From Rhodovulum sp. PH10 (GTDB lineage Bacteria > Pseudomonadota > Alphaproteobacteria > Rhizobiales > Xanthobacteraceae), in the NCBI RefSeq assembly GCF_000293785.1, contig NZ_AKZI01000019.1:62001-126000 (forward strand): a stretch of 64,000 bases of DNA, written 5' to 3'. A program made the position numbers and the translations under genes. Positions 56,635 through 64,000 of this stretch are shown here, piece after piece (the stretch's first letter is position 1; each line of letters begins with the position of its first letter). The notes under the pieces were generated by a model. That model saw only the letters and a list, made by a program, of their open reading frames with translations, had not been told where the DNA came from and did no database searches.

Positions 56635-57120
56635 GATGTCGGCTTTCGGCCACCTCTGATTGCGGCGGTCCGGCCGCCGGTTACGCGGTTTGCATCGGCC
56701 GGACCGAAGCCGGCCTCGTCGGCTGCGCCGTGCATCCCCGTGAAAAAACGGCGCACAGCCGATCCGATGGGCGCCCTCGGGGCGCGCCAAAATTCACCAA
56801 AGACGGCAGCTTGCGTCCGCAGCCCGCCCGCGGCGCTGCAACCTCTCACGATACCCGCGGCGCTCGCGGTCACCGCGACCGGAAGCGCGTGCAGAAGCCG
56901 TTGAAGTCCCTCGATCCCGAGTGGCGGAACACCAATCCTGTTGATCGGATTTTGCGTGCCGCTCGTCGTCGCTGCATGCCTCGCAGAGCCGTGCTCCGGG
57001 CGTCGTGCGCAGCGGTCCAACCCCGACCCAGGTCGATTCCGTAAGCGGAACCTAGTCGCTTCGGCCGGATAATCAAGCTCTTTTTTGGCGGCGGATGAGA
57101 AACACTTTCGGATTTGTATA
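56635..57120. other. Leader/spacer between prmC and the DUF4167 gene
   Basis: 486 bp with no convincing gene; minus-strand open frames here have no conserved features. The stretch 57060-57120 is relatively AT-rich (TAATCAAGCTCTTTTTTGGCGG, with a T6 run on the plus strand). A long 5' leader for the DUF4167 transcript is possible, since this gene family is often autoregulated in my experience of similar loci, but nothing proves it here. Confidence 0.4.
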
Positions 57121-57993
57121 TCAGGTCGGCAGCTGTGCCACGACGGCACGCGGAACTCCGGAAAGATCCTTATACGGGACACGGCAAACAAGGCCGACCG
57201 CCTCGAACAAAGCCGGGACGGACCTTTCCTGACCGATGCCGATCTCCACCGCCAGCACGCCGCCGGGCGCCACGAGGCGGCGCGCATCGGCGGCGATCGC
57301 GCGATAGGCGTCGAGCCCGTCGACACCACCGTCGAGCGCGAGATGCGGATCGTACTCTCTCACCTCCGGCGCGAGCGTCGCGATCGCGTCGCGCACGACA
57401 TAGGGCGGATTGGAGACGACCAGATCGAGTTTTCCGGCGAGCGCCGATCCGAAATCGCACAGGACGAAATGCGCGCGATCGTGCAACGCCAGTGTCTCGG
57501 CATTTTTTCGCGCGACCTGGAGGGCGTCGATGCTGCGATCGGTGGCGACACCGCAGGCGTGCGGCAGCTCGGTCAGGAGCGCGAGCAGCAGCGCGCCGGA
57601 GCCGACGCCGAGATCGGCGATGCGTTTCGCCCGCGCGCGGCCGCCGGTGGCGTCGAGCGCGGCGAGCGCCGCCTCGACCACCGTCTCGGTGTCGGGCCGC
57701 GGATCGAGCACCGCCGACGTGATCAGGAGTGGCAAGCCCCAGAATTCGCGGCATCCGAGAATGCGCGACACCGGCTCGCCGGCGAGGCGGCGCGTCACGA
57801 ACGAGGCGATCCGCGCGCACGCCGCGCCGTCGAGCGCACGCTCGGCGGCCGAGACGAGGCCGGCGTGATCGAGCGCGAGCGCGTGGCCGATCATGAGCCG
57901 CGCATCGAGGGCCGGCGTCTCGACGCCGTTTTCGCGCAGCGCCGCCGTCACGACCCGCCGCGCCTGCGCGATCGTGATGCCGGCGGGAACCAT
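57121..57993 (-). CDS. prmC: Release-factor glutamine methyltransferase PrmC
   Basis: 290-aa SAM methyltransferase that modifies the GGQ glutamine of RF1/RF2. The N-terminal helical domain is followed by the SAM motif IADLGVGSGALLLALL and the catalytic NPPY in VVSNPPYVVRDAI. PRPDTETVVEAALAAL matches the family too. It follows prfA in the same direction, separated by a 292-bp spacer with repeats. Confidence 0.94.
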   Translation of the reverse strand: MVPAGITIAQARRVVTAALRENGVETPALDARLMIGHALALDHAGLVSAAERALDGAACARIASFVTRRLAGEPVSRILGCREFWGLPLLITSAVLDPRPDTETVVEAALAALDATGGRARAKRIADLGVGSGALLLALLTELPHACGVATDRSIDALQVARKNAETLALHDRAHFVLCDFGSALAGKLDLVVSNPPYVVRDAIATLAPEVREYDPHLALDGGVDGLDAYRAIAADARRLVAPGGVLAVEIGIGQERSVPALFEAVGLVCRVPYKDLSGVPRAVVAQLPT

Positions 57994-58100
57994 CAGAGTT
58001 TGCCGAAACGGCGGATGGCCGAGTCAGGACGAGCCGTTGCCGAAGCGGTGCTCACCCCGCGGCTGCACGAAGGGGGCTCGGAGACCGCTCCGGATGCGGC

Positions 58101-58256
58101 GCGTCTCCCTCTCCCCGCGTGCGGGGAGAGGGTGGGGGTGAGGGGGGAGAGGGTCGGGGTGAGGGGGGGAATTTCGGGTGCAGCAGGCGACGCCCCCTCA
58201 CCCGGAGTCCTCGCTCGCGCTCGGACTCCGACCTCTCCCCGCACGCGTGGAGAGGT
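58101..58256. repeat. Composite palindromic intergenic repeat between prfA and prmC
   Basis: CCCTCTCCCCGC (58107-58118) and GCGGGGAGAGGG (58121-58132) form a long hairpin. A G-rich direct repeat of about 21 bp follows, with two copies of AGAGGGTxGGGGTGAGGGGGG from about 58128 to 58169. Then come GGAGTCC/GGACTCC arms (near 58205 and 58223) and a second CCTCTCCCCGC-type arm near 58232. This Arg-rich-free, purine-biased element is of a kind widespread in Hyphomicrobiales spacers. Confidence 0.65.
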
Positions 58257-58285
58257 GCGCCGATGGCCGGCGACGAGAAGCTCGC

Positions 58286-59365
58286 TCACGCGATTCCGCC
58301 TTCGGCGGCGAGCAGCGCGGCGTTGTGCTCGGCCATCAAGGCGTCGACGATCTCGCCCAACGCCTCGCCCTGCATCACCTGCGGCAGCTTGTAGAGCGTC
58401 AGGCCGATGCGATGATCGGTAACGCGCCCCTGCGGGAAATTGTAGGTGCGGATGCGCTCGGAGCGGTCGCCCGAGCCGACCTGCCCGCGGCGGTCGGCGG
58501 CGCGCTCGCTGTCACGGCGCTGGCGCTCGGCGTCGTAGAGCTTCGCCCTCAGCATCGCCATCGCCTTGGCGCGATTCCTGTGCTGCGAGCGCTCCTCCTG
58601 CACGAACACGACGATGCCGCTCGGCACGTGCTTCACGCGGATCGCCGACTCGGTCTTGTTGACGTGCTGGCCGCCGGCGCCGCTCGACCGCATGGTGTCG
58701 ATCTCGAGGTCCTTCTCGTCGATCGCGACGTCGACCTCCTCCGCCTCCGGCAGCACCGCGACGGTGGCGGCGGAGGTGTGGATGCGGCCGGACGCCTCGG
58801 TCTCCGGCACCCGCTGCACCCGGTGCACGCCCGACTCGAACTTCAGCCGCGCGAACGCACCGGCGCCGCGGATTTCCGCGACGATCTCCTTGTAGCCGCC
58901 CATCGTGCCTTCGCTCGCCGAGACGATCTCGGTCTTCCAGCCCTGCAACGCGGCGTAGCGCTCGTACATACGAAAGAGATCGCCGGCGAACAGCGCCGCC
59001 TCGTCGCCGCCGGTGCCGGCGCGGATTTCCACGATGACGTTGCGCGCGTCCATCGCGTCCTTGGGGATCAGCGCGAGCCGCAGCTCCTGCTCCAATCTTT
59101 CGCGCGTCTCCTCGAGCGTGGATCGCTCGCTCGCCGCCACGGCGCGCAGCTCGGCGTCGGTCGCGGCATCCGTCATCATCTCGTCGACGTCGTCGATCTC
59201 GCGCAGCACGGCCGCGTAGCGGTCGATCGCCTCGACCACCGGCGTCAGCTCCGACAGCTCACGTGACAATCGTGCGAAAACCTCCGGCGAGGTCTTTTCC
59301 GAAAGCTCCGCCTGCAGGGCGGCATGGCGCGTGACGAGCGCCGCGAGTTTGTCCGAGGGGAGCAT
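58286..59365 (-). CDS. prfA: Peptide chain release factor 1
   Basis: 359 aa, standard RF1 length. The peptidyl-hydrolysis loop GGQ is at 231-233 ([12 protein letters not shown]). The stop-codon-reading tripeptide of the PxT type is PET (187-189, in [16 protein letters not shown]), so it is RF1 and not RF2. It is 9 bp after ptsP, so the two are co-transcribed. Confidence 0.96.
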   Translation of the reverse strand: MLPSDKLAALVTRHAALQAELSEKTSPEVFARLSRELSELTPVVEAIDRYAAVLREIDDVDEMMTDAATDAELRAVAASERSTLEETRERLEQELRLALIPKDAMDARNVIVEIRAGTGGDEAALFAGDLFRMYERYAALQGWKTEIVSASEGTMGGYKEIVAEIRGAGAFARLKFESGVHRVQRVPETEASGRIHTSAATVAVLPEAEEVDVAIDEKDLEIDTMRSSGAGGQHVNKTESAIRVKHVPSGIVVFVQEERSQHRNRAKAMAMLRAKLYDAERQRRDSERAADRRGQVGSGDRSERIRTYNFPQGRVTDHRIGLTLYKLPQVMQGEALGEIVDALMAEHNAALLAAEGGIA

Positions 59366-59374
59366 CGATCGGCC

Positions 59375-61642
59375 TCAGAGCGTCAGCCCCTCCGCCTCGG
59401 CGAAGGCGGTGAGCTTGGCGCGGATCGAGGCGGTGCCGAGCGGCAGCGCCATCAGCTGGCCGATCAGCCGCTCGGCCTTGCCGACGTCGAGATCGAGCAG
59501 CATCGCCTTCACCGGGCCGACCGCGGAGGGCAGCACCGAGAAGGCGCGGAAGCCGATGCCGATCAGCGCCAGCGCACCGAGCGGCTTGGAGGCCAGCTCG
59601 CCGCACAACGTCACCGGCTTGTCGTGCACGCGCGCCTTGTCGACGATCAGCTTGAGCGCCCGCAGCACCGGCACCGACAAGGGATCGAACCGGCTGGCGA
59701 CCCGCGGATTGCCGCGATCGGCGGCGTACATGAACTGCAAGAGATCGTTCGAGCCGACCGACAGGAAGTCGACCCGGTCGAACAGCTCGTCGAGCTGGAA
59801 CAGCAGCGAGGGCACCTCGAGCATGGTGCCGACCTCGACCCGCTCCGGCAGCCGGTGGCCGTGCCGGCGCAGATGCGTCAGCTCGCGCTCGACCAGGCCC
59901 TTAGCCTCGTCGTACTCGTCGACCGCGGCGATCATCGGGAACATCACCCGCAGCTCGCGGCCGGCCGCCGCGCGCAGCATCGCCCGCACCTGGCTGCGCA
60001 GAAGGCCCGGCCGGTCGAGCCCGAGGCGGATCGCCCGCCAGCCGAGCGCCGGGTTCTCCTCCTCGAAATTGCGCATGTAGGGGAGCACCTTGTCGCCGCC
60101 GATGTCGAGCGTGCGAAACACCACCGGCCGGCCGCCGGCGGCGTCGAGCACGTTGCGGTAGAGCGCGAGCTGCTCGCTGGTGCGCGGAAACTGCGAGGCC
60201 ACCATGAACTGCAGCTCGGTGCGAAACAAACCGATGCCGGCGGCGCCGGTCTCCTCGATGTGCGGCAGGTCGACCGGCAGGCCGGCATTGATCATCAGCG
60301 TGATCGGGTGGCCGTCGCGGGTGACCGAGGGGCGATCGCGCAGGCTGAGATACTGGAGCTGCCGGCGGGCGCGCAGCCGCACCCGCTCGATATAGGCCTG
60401 CTCCATGTCGGGCGAGGGCCGGACATGGACGTCGCCGGTGGCGCCGTCGACGATGATGCCGTCGCCGGGATCGACCAGGCCGGTGGCATTCGGCACCTCG
60501 CCGACCGCGGCGATGCCGAGCGCGCGGGCGACGATGGCGACGTGCGAGTTCGGGCCGCCCTCCTCCAGCACCAGGCCGCGCAAGCGGTTGCGGTCGTAGT
60601 CGAGCAGCGCCGCCGGCCCCATCGAGCGGGCGACGATGACGGCGTGCTCGGGCAGCTTGTCGCGGGTCGGTGCGTGGTCGTAGCCGAGCAGCTGGCGCTG
60701 CAAGCGATGCGCGAGGTCGTCGAAATCGTGCAGGCGCTCGCGCAGGTAAGGGTCGGTCTGGCGCAGCATGCGCGCGCGGGTGTCGGACTGCACGCGCTCG
60801 ACCGCGGCCTCCGCGGTGAGGCCGGTCAGCACCGCCTCCTCGAGCTTGTGCACCCAGCCGCGATCGTGGGCGAACATGCGGTAGGCCTCGAGCACGTCGC
60901 GGTGCTCGCCACCCTCCGCCACCTCGCCGCTCTCCAGCATCAGATCGAGCTCCGCCCGCAGCGTCTCGATCGCGACGCCGAGCCGGCGCAGCTCCTTCTG
61001 CACGTCGTCGGCGATGAAATTGGTGATGACGACGCGCGGCTCGTGCAGCACCACGTGGCCGAGCGCGATGCCGTCGGTGAGCGCCGCCCCCGTCACGTGC
61101 ACCGGCCGCCGGACGGCGGGCTCGGCCCCGGGCCGCGCCAGCGAGAGAAGCTCGCCCGAGGCGATCATCTCGGCGAGCACCATCGCGGTGGTCTGGAGCG
61201 CCTCGACCTCTTCCTCGGAATAGGTTCTGCGCGCCCGATTCTGCACCACCAGCACGCCGAGCGTGTTGCCGGCGCGCAGAATCGGCACGCCGAGGAAGGA
61301 GCGGTAGATCTCCTCCCCGGTCTCCGGGCGGTACGAGAAGGCGGGGTGGGCCTGGGCGTCCGACAGATTGATCGCGCTCGCCTCGGTGGCGACCAGGCCG
61401 ACGAGGCCTTCGTCGGCGCGCATCACGGTCTGGTGGACCGCCTGCCGGTTGAGACCCTCGGTGGCATAGAGCTCGAGCGTGCCGTCGACCCGCAGGACGT
61501 AGCAGGAGCACACCTCCGCGACCATGTTCGCGGCGATCAGCACCACGATCTTGTCGAGACGTTCCTGCGCGCTGACCGGCTCCGCCATCACCTCGCGGAG
61601 GCGCCGTAACAGCACGCGTGGACCGCCGAGCGCACCGCGCAT
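59375..61642 (-). CDS. ptsP: PEP-protein phosphotransferase PtsP (EI-Ntr)
   Basis: 755-aa enzyme I of the nitrogen PTS. It has an N-terminal GAF domain (about 25-165) for glutamine sensing in relatives, then the EI domains. The phospho-His is H367 in EGGPNSHVAIVARALGI, the PEP-binding part has GIGLFRTELQFMV, TLDIGGDK, and the catalytic region SVGSNDLLQFMYAADRGN and VTLCGELASKP. It passes phosphate to NPr and EIIA-Ntr, which are not in the window. Lies between lysC and prfA, as usual in Hyphomicrobiales. Confidence 0.95.
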   Translation of the reverse strand: MRGALGGPRVLLRRLREVMAEPVSAQERLDKIVVLIAANMVAEVCSCYVLRVDGTLELYATEGLNRQAVHQTVMRADEGLVGLVATEASAINLSDAQAHPAFSYRPETGEEIYRSFLGVPILRAGNTLGVLVVQNRARRTYSEEEVEALQTTAMVLAEMIASGELLSLARPGAEPAVRRPVHVTGAALTDGIALGHVVLHEPRVVITNFIADDVQKELRRLGVAIETLRAELDLMLESGEVAEGGEHRDVLEAYRMFAHDRGWVHKLEEAVLTGLTAEAAVERVQSDTRARMLRQTDPYLRERLHDFDDLAHRLQRQLLGYDHAPTRDKLPEHAVIVARSMGPAALLDYDRNRLRGLVLEEGGPNSHVAIVARALGIAAVGEVPNATGLVDPGDGIIVDGATGDVHVRPSPDMEQAYIERVRLRARRQLQYLSLRDRPSVTRDGHPITLMINAGLPVDLPHIEETGAAGIGLFRTELQFMVASQFPRTSEQLALYRNVLDAAGGRPVVFRTLDIGGDKVLPYMRNFEEENPALGWRAIRLGLDRPGLLRSQVRAMLRAAAGRELRVMFPMIAAVDEYDEAKGLVERELTHLRRHGHRLPERVEVGTMLEVPSLLFQLDELFDRVDFLSVGSNDLLQFMYAADRGNPRVASRFDPLSVPVLRALKLIVDKARVHDKPVTLCGELASKPLGALALIGIGFRAFSVLPSAVGPVKAMLLDLDVGKAERLIGQLMALPLGTASIRAKLTAFAEAEGLTL

Positions 61643-61945
61643 CGCGTGAGGTCCTTCAGGTGCGAGTCGGACCGGCCGGCCCGAGGGACGTTGCCGGCAC
61701 GTGTCGAGGGAACCGGGTCCGGGGCGGACCGGATCGCGATTCCCCGATGGTCATAGCGAATGCCCCGCGTGCGCTGCAAGCGAAAGCAACGGCCGCGGCG
61801 CGACCCCGGCGGGCCGGGTCGACGCTTTGCGGCGAAATGGTTTGGCTTTGTGGCGAAATGGTTTGCACCGCTGCCGCCGGCGGCGGCAACGGGGCGCGGC
61901 CGGAGCGCACCGGCGCCCCGCCACGAAACGCCGGCGGGCGGCCGG
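61643..61945. other. Spacer between lysC and ptsP
   Basis: 303 bp with no gene. It holds a two-copy 21-bp tandem repeat (61825-61866) whose core decamer is repeated in inverted orientation before ubiG. A promoter for ptsP-prfA could lie here, but none was clear. Confidence 0.5.
61825..61866. repeat. Two 21-bp tandem repeats downstream of lysC
   Basis: CTTTGCGGCGAAATGGTTTGG (61825-61845) is followed directly by the same unit with two changes (61846-61866). The shared core is GGCGAAATGGTTTG. Confidence 0.8.
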
Positions 61946-63199
61946 TCAGGCCTTGTCGAGGCCGTAGAGCGTGTGCAGCGTGCGCACCGCGAGCTCGGTA
62001 TAGGCGGCGTCGATCAAGAGCGAGAACTTGATCTCGGAGGTGGTGATCGCCCGGATGTTGATGCCGCGGTCGGCCAGCGCGCGAAAGCCGCGTGCGGCGA
62101 CGCCGGCGTGGCTGCGCATGCCGACCCCGATCACCGACACCTTGCACACGTCCTCGGCGACGTCGAGCCGGGCGAAGCCGATCGTTTCGCGCGCCGTCTC
62201 CACCGTCGCCTTGGCGCGCTCGAAATCGGCCGCAGGCACGGTGAAGGTGAGGTCGGTGGTCTTGCCGTCCGGCGACACGTTCTGGACGATCATGTCGACA
62301 TTGATGTTGGCGTCGGCCAGCGGCCCGAAGATCGAGGCCGCGACGCCGGGCTTGTCCTCGACGTTGCGGACGGAGATCTGCGCCTCGTCGCGGGAGAAGG
62401 CGATGCCGGTGACGACCTCGTGTTCCATGATCTCGGTCTCGTCGCAAATCAGGGTGCCGGGCGGGGGCCGGTGCGGGTCGATGTCCTCGGGGGCATCGAA
62501 GCTCGAGCGGACGAAGATGCGGACATTGTGGGTCATGCCGAGCTCGATCGAGCGCACCTGCATGACCTTGGCCCCGAGCGAGGCCATCTCCAGCATCTCC
62601 TCGAAGGCGATCTTGTCGAGCCGGCGGGCTTTCGGCACCACCCGCGGGTCGGTGGTGTAGACGCCGTCGACGTCGGTGTAGATGTCGCAGCGGTCGGCCT
62701 TGATTGCGGCGGCGAGCGCCACCGCCGAGGTGTCCGAGCCGCCGCGACCGAGCGTCGCGATCCGGCCGCTCTCGGCGTGGATGCCCTGGAAGCCGGCGAT
62801 CACCGCCACCTCGTTGCGCTCGGCGAACGCCTTCACCAGCGGCGCACCGTCGATGTCGAGGATGCGGGCGGAGCCGTGCGCGTCCGAGGTTTTGATCGGA
62901 ATCTGCCAGCCCTGCCAGGAGCGCGCCGGAATCCCGAGCGCCTGCAGCGCGATCGCCAGCAGCCCGGAGGTCACCTGCTCGCCGGATGCCACCACCGCGT
63001 CGTACTCGCGCTGGTCGTGCAGCACCGAGGCGGCGCGGACGAGATCGACGAGCTTGTTGGTCTCGCCTTTCATGGCGGAGACCACGACGGCCACCTCGTG
63101 GCCGGCATCGACCTCGCGCTTGACGTGGCGGGCCACGTTGCGGATGCGATCGATGTCGGCGACCGAGCTGCCGCCGAACTTCATCACGAGTCGGGCCAT
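61946..63199 (-). CDS. lysC: Aspartate kinase
   Basis: 417-aa kinase that makes aspartyl phosphate for lysine, threonine and methionine. N-terminal VMKFGGSSVAD carries the catalytic Lys; YTDVDGVYTTDPR and GRGGSDTSAVALAAA bind ATP and aspartate; two ACT domains at the end (AQISVRNVEDKPGVAASIFG and VSVIGVGMRSHAGVA) give lysine/threonine feedback. ATG 63199 is used; the open frame upstream covers the divergent ubiG and is not coding. Confidence 0.96.
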   Translation of the reverse strand: MARLVMKFGGSSVADIDRIRNVARHVKREVDAGHEVAVVVSAMKGETNKLVDLVRAASVLHDQREYDAVVASGEQVTSGLLAIALQALGIPARSWQGWQIPIKTSDAHGSARILDIDGAPLVKAFAERNEVAVIAGFQGIHAESGRIATLGRGGSDTSAVALAAAIKADRCDIYTDVDGVYTTDPRVVPKARRLDKIAFEEMLEMASLGAKVMQVRSIELGMTHNVRIFVRSSFDAPEDIDPHRPPPGTLICDETEIMEHEVVTGIAFSRDEAQISVRNVEDKPGVAASIFGPLADANINVDMIVQNVSPDGKTTDLTFTVPAADFERAKATVETARETIGFARLDVAEDVCKVSVIGVGMRSHAGVAARGFRALADRGINIRAITTSEIKFSLLIDAAYTELAVRTLHTLYGLDKA

Positions 63200-63338
63200 G
63201 GCGGGACGGGTCGTGCTCCGGAACGGTGCGCGCGAAGGCTTGCATCGGCGCGGCCCCGGCGCGAGAAAGGCGCGTATACATAACGGCGGGAAGGCGGCGT
63301 GGCAACCGGCCGCGCCGCGGGTGCCGCACACCGCCACG

Positions 63339-63362
63339 CAACCATTTCGGCAACCATTTCGG
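63339..63362. repeat. Two 12-bp tandem repeats before ubiG
   Basis: CAACCATTTCGG occurs twice in tandem (63339-63350 and 63351-63362), ending 8 bp before the ubiG ATG and 140 bp upstream of lysC. Its core AACCATTTCG is the reverse complement of the core of the 21-bp repeat at 61825-61866. Confidence 0.8.
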
Positions 63363-63370
63363 ACATCCGC

Positions 63371-64000
63371 ATGAGCATCGATTTGAACCGGGCTTCGACC
63401 GTCGACCAGGCCGAGATCGCGCGCTTCTCGGCGATCGCCGAGACCTGGTGGGATCCCCGCGGCAAGATGGCGGCGCTGCACAAGTTCAATCCGGTGCGGG
63501 TGGGCTGGGTGCGCGACCAGGCGTGCCGGCGGTTCGGCCGCGACACCAAGCGGATCGACACGCTGGCCGGCCTGCGCATTCTCGACATCGGCTGCGGCGG
63601 CGGGATTCTGTCCGAGCCGCTCGCCCGGCTCGGCGCCGAGATGGTGGGAGCGGACCCGGCCACCACCAATATCGAGGTGGCGAAGCTGCATGCCGAGAAG
63701 AGCGGGCTCGCCATCGACTACCGCAACACCACCGCGGAAGACCTCGCCGAGGCGGGGGAAAAGTTCGACGTCGTGCTGGCGATGGAGGTGGTCGAGCACG
63801 TCGCCGACGTGCCGCTGTTCGTCTCGATCTGCGCCGGGATGGTGAAGCCGGGCGGGCTGATGATCGCAGCCACGCTGAACCGCACGCTGAAGAGTTTTGC
63901 GATGGCGATCGTCGGGGCGGAGTACGTGCTGCGCTGGCTGCCGATCGGCACCCACCAGTGGGACAAGTTCGTCACCCCGGCGGAGCTGGAGACGGCGATG
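63371..64000 (+). CDS. ubiG: Ubiquinone biosynthesis O-methyltransferase UbiG (3' end outside window)
   Basis: The first 210 codons are present. The SAM-binding motif is [21 protein letters not shown], seen as [15 protein letters not shown], and the post-motif [14 protein letters not shown] is typical of UbiG. The start [29 protein letters not shown] (seen as [14 protein letters not shown]) matches the family. It catalyses both O-methylations in ubiquinone synthesis. It is divergent from lysC with a 171-bp spacer. Confidence 0.94.
   Translation, partial: MSIDLNRASTVDQAEIARFSAIAETWWDPRGKMAALHKFNPVRVGWVRDQACRRFGRDTKRIDTLAGLRILDIGCGGGILSEPLARLGAEMVGADPATTNIEVAKLHAEKSGLAIDYRNTTAEDLAEAGEKFDVVLAMEVVEHVADVPLFVSICAGMVKPGGLMIAATLNRTLKSFAMAIVGAEYVLRWLPIGTHQWDKFVTPAELETAM

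Overview
The window is GC-rich chromosomal DNA from an alphaproteobacterium, most likely order Hyphomicrobiales (Rhizobiales). The signs are an RcdA homologue, a ZapA/DUF4164 pair, DUF1192 and DUF4167 proteins, an OlsB ornithine-lipid acyltransferase, a HemP-HmuTUV heme locus with an IsdG-type HmuQ/HmuD enzyme, and the order lysC, ptsP, prfA, prmC, DUF4167. I do not assign a genus. I saw no rRNA, tRNA, CRISPR array, transposase or prophage; most of the window reads as core genome with short intergenic repeats.

Region by region. 1-8.4 kb is heme acquisition: hemP, hmuT, hmuU, hmuV and a ChuW/HutW-type radical SAM enzyme on the minus strand, divergent from a TonB-dependent heme receptor, a TonB protein and an IsdG-family heme monooxygenase. 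8.5-14 kb holds a receiver protein and two hybrid sensor proteins, one with a degenerate kinase core. 14.2-22 kb has olsB, priA, xerC, a ThiF/MoeB-like E1 enzyme, rpmE and an ABC exporter. 22.1-25.5 kb has a GNAT/OmpA/MotA-like operon and a BrnT-type toxin-antitoxin pair whose toxin frame is broken. 25.5-34.9 kb is one long minus-strand sugar-phosphate cluster (tkt, gap, a membrane-anchored coiled-coil protein, pgk, fba, a thiE-like gene, a Sel1-repeat protein, an inositol monophosphatase).

35.4-37.4 kb carries cell-cycle genes (DUF4164, zapA, rcdA, DUF1192). 37.7-45 kb has a quinone oxidoreductase coupled to an EAL/degenerate-GGDEF protein, YqgE, a DsbD-N-like protein, a peroxiredoxin and a PPP phosphatase. 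45-49 kb has a LMW phosphatase/fructosamine-kinase pair (probable protein deglycation), then convergently an alpha-hydroxy-acid oxidase/monooxygenase overlapping a CYP152-type P450. 49-53 kb has two AI-2E transporters around a small unknown gene. 53.4-64 kb has glgX, DUF4167, prmC, prfA, ptsP, lysC and the start of ubiG.

The most interesting items are: the overlapping CYP152/alpha-hydroxy-acid flavoenzyme pair, which could form a peroxide-recycling fatty-acid alpha-oxidation module; the hendecad coiled-coil tail-anchored protein embedded between gap and pgk; an apparent ATT start codon for transketolase behind a perfect Shine-Dalgarno; palindromes at the heme and olsB promoters; a pseudo-kinase/Hpt hybrid next to an intact hybrid kinase; and inverted pairs of the same decamer on both sides of lysC.
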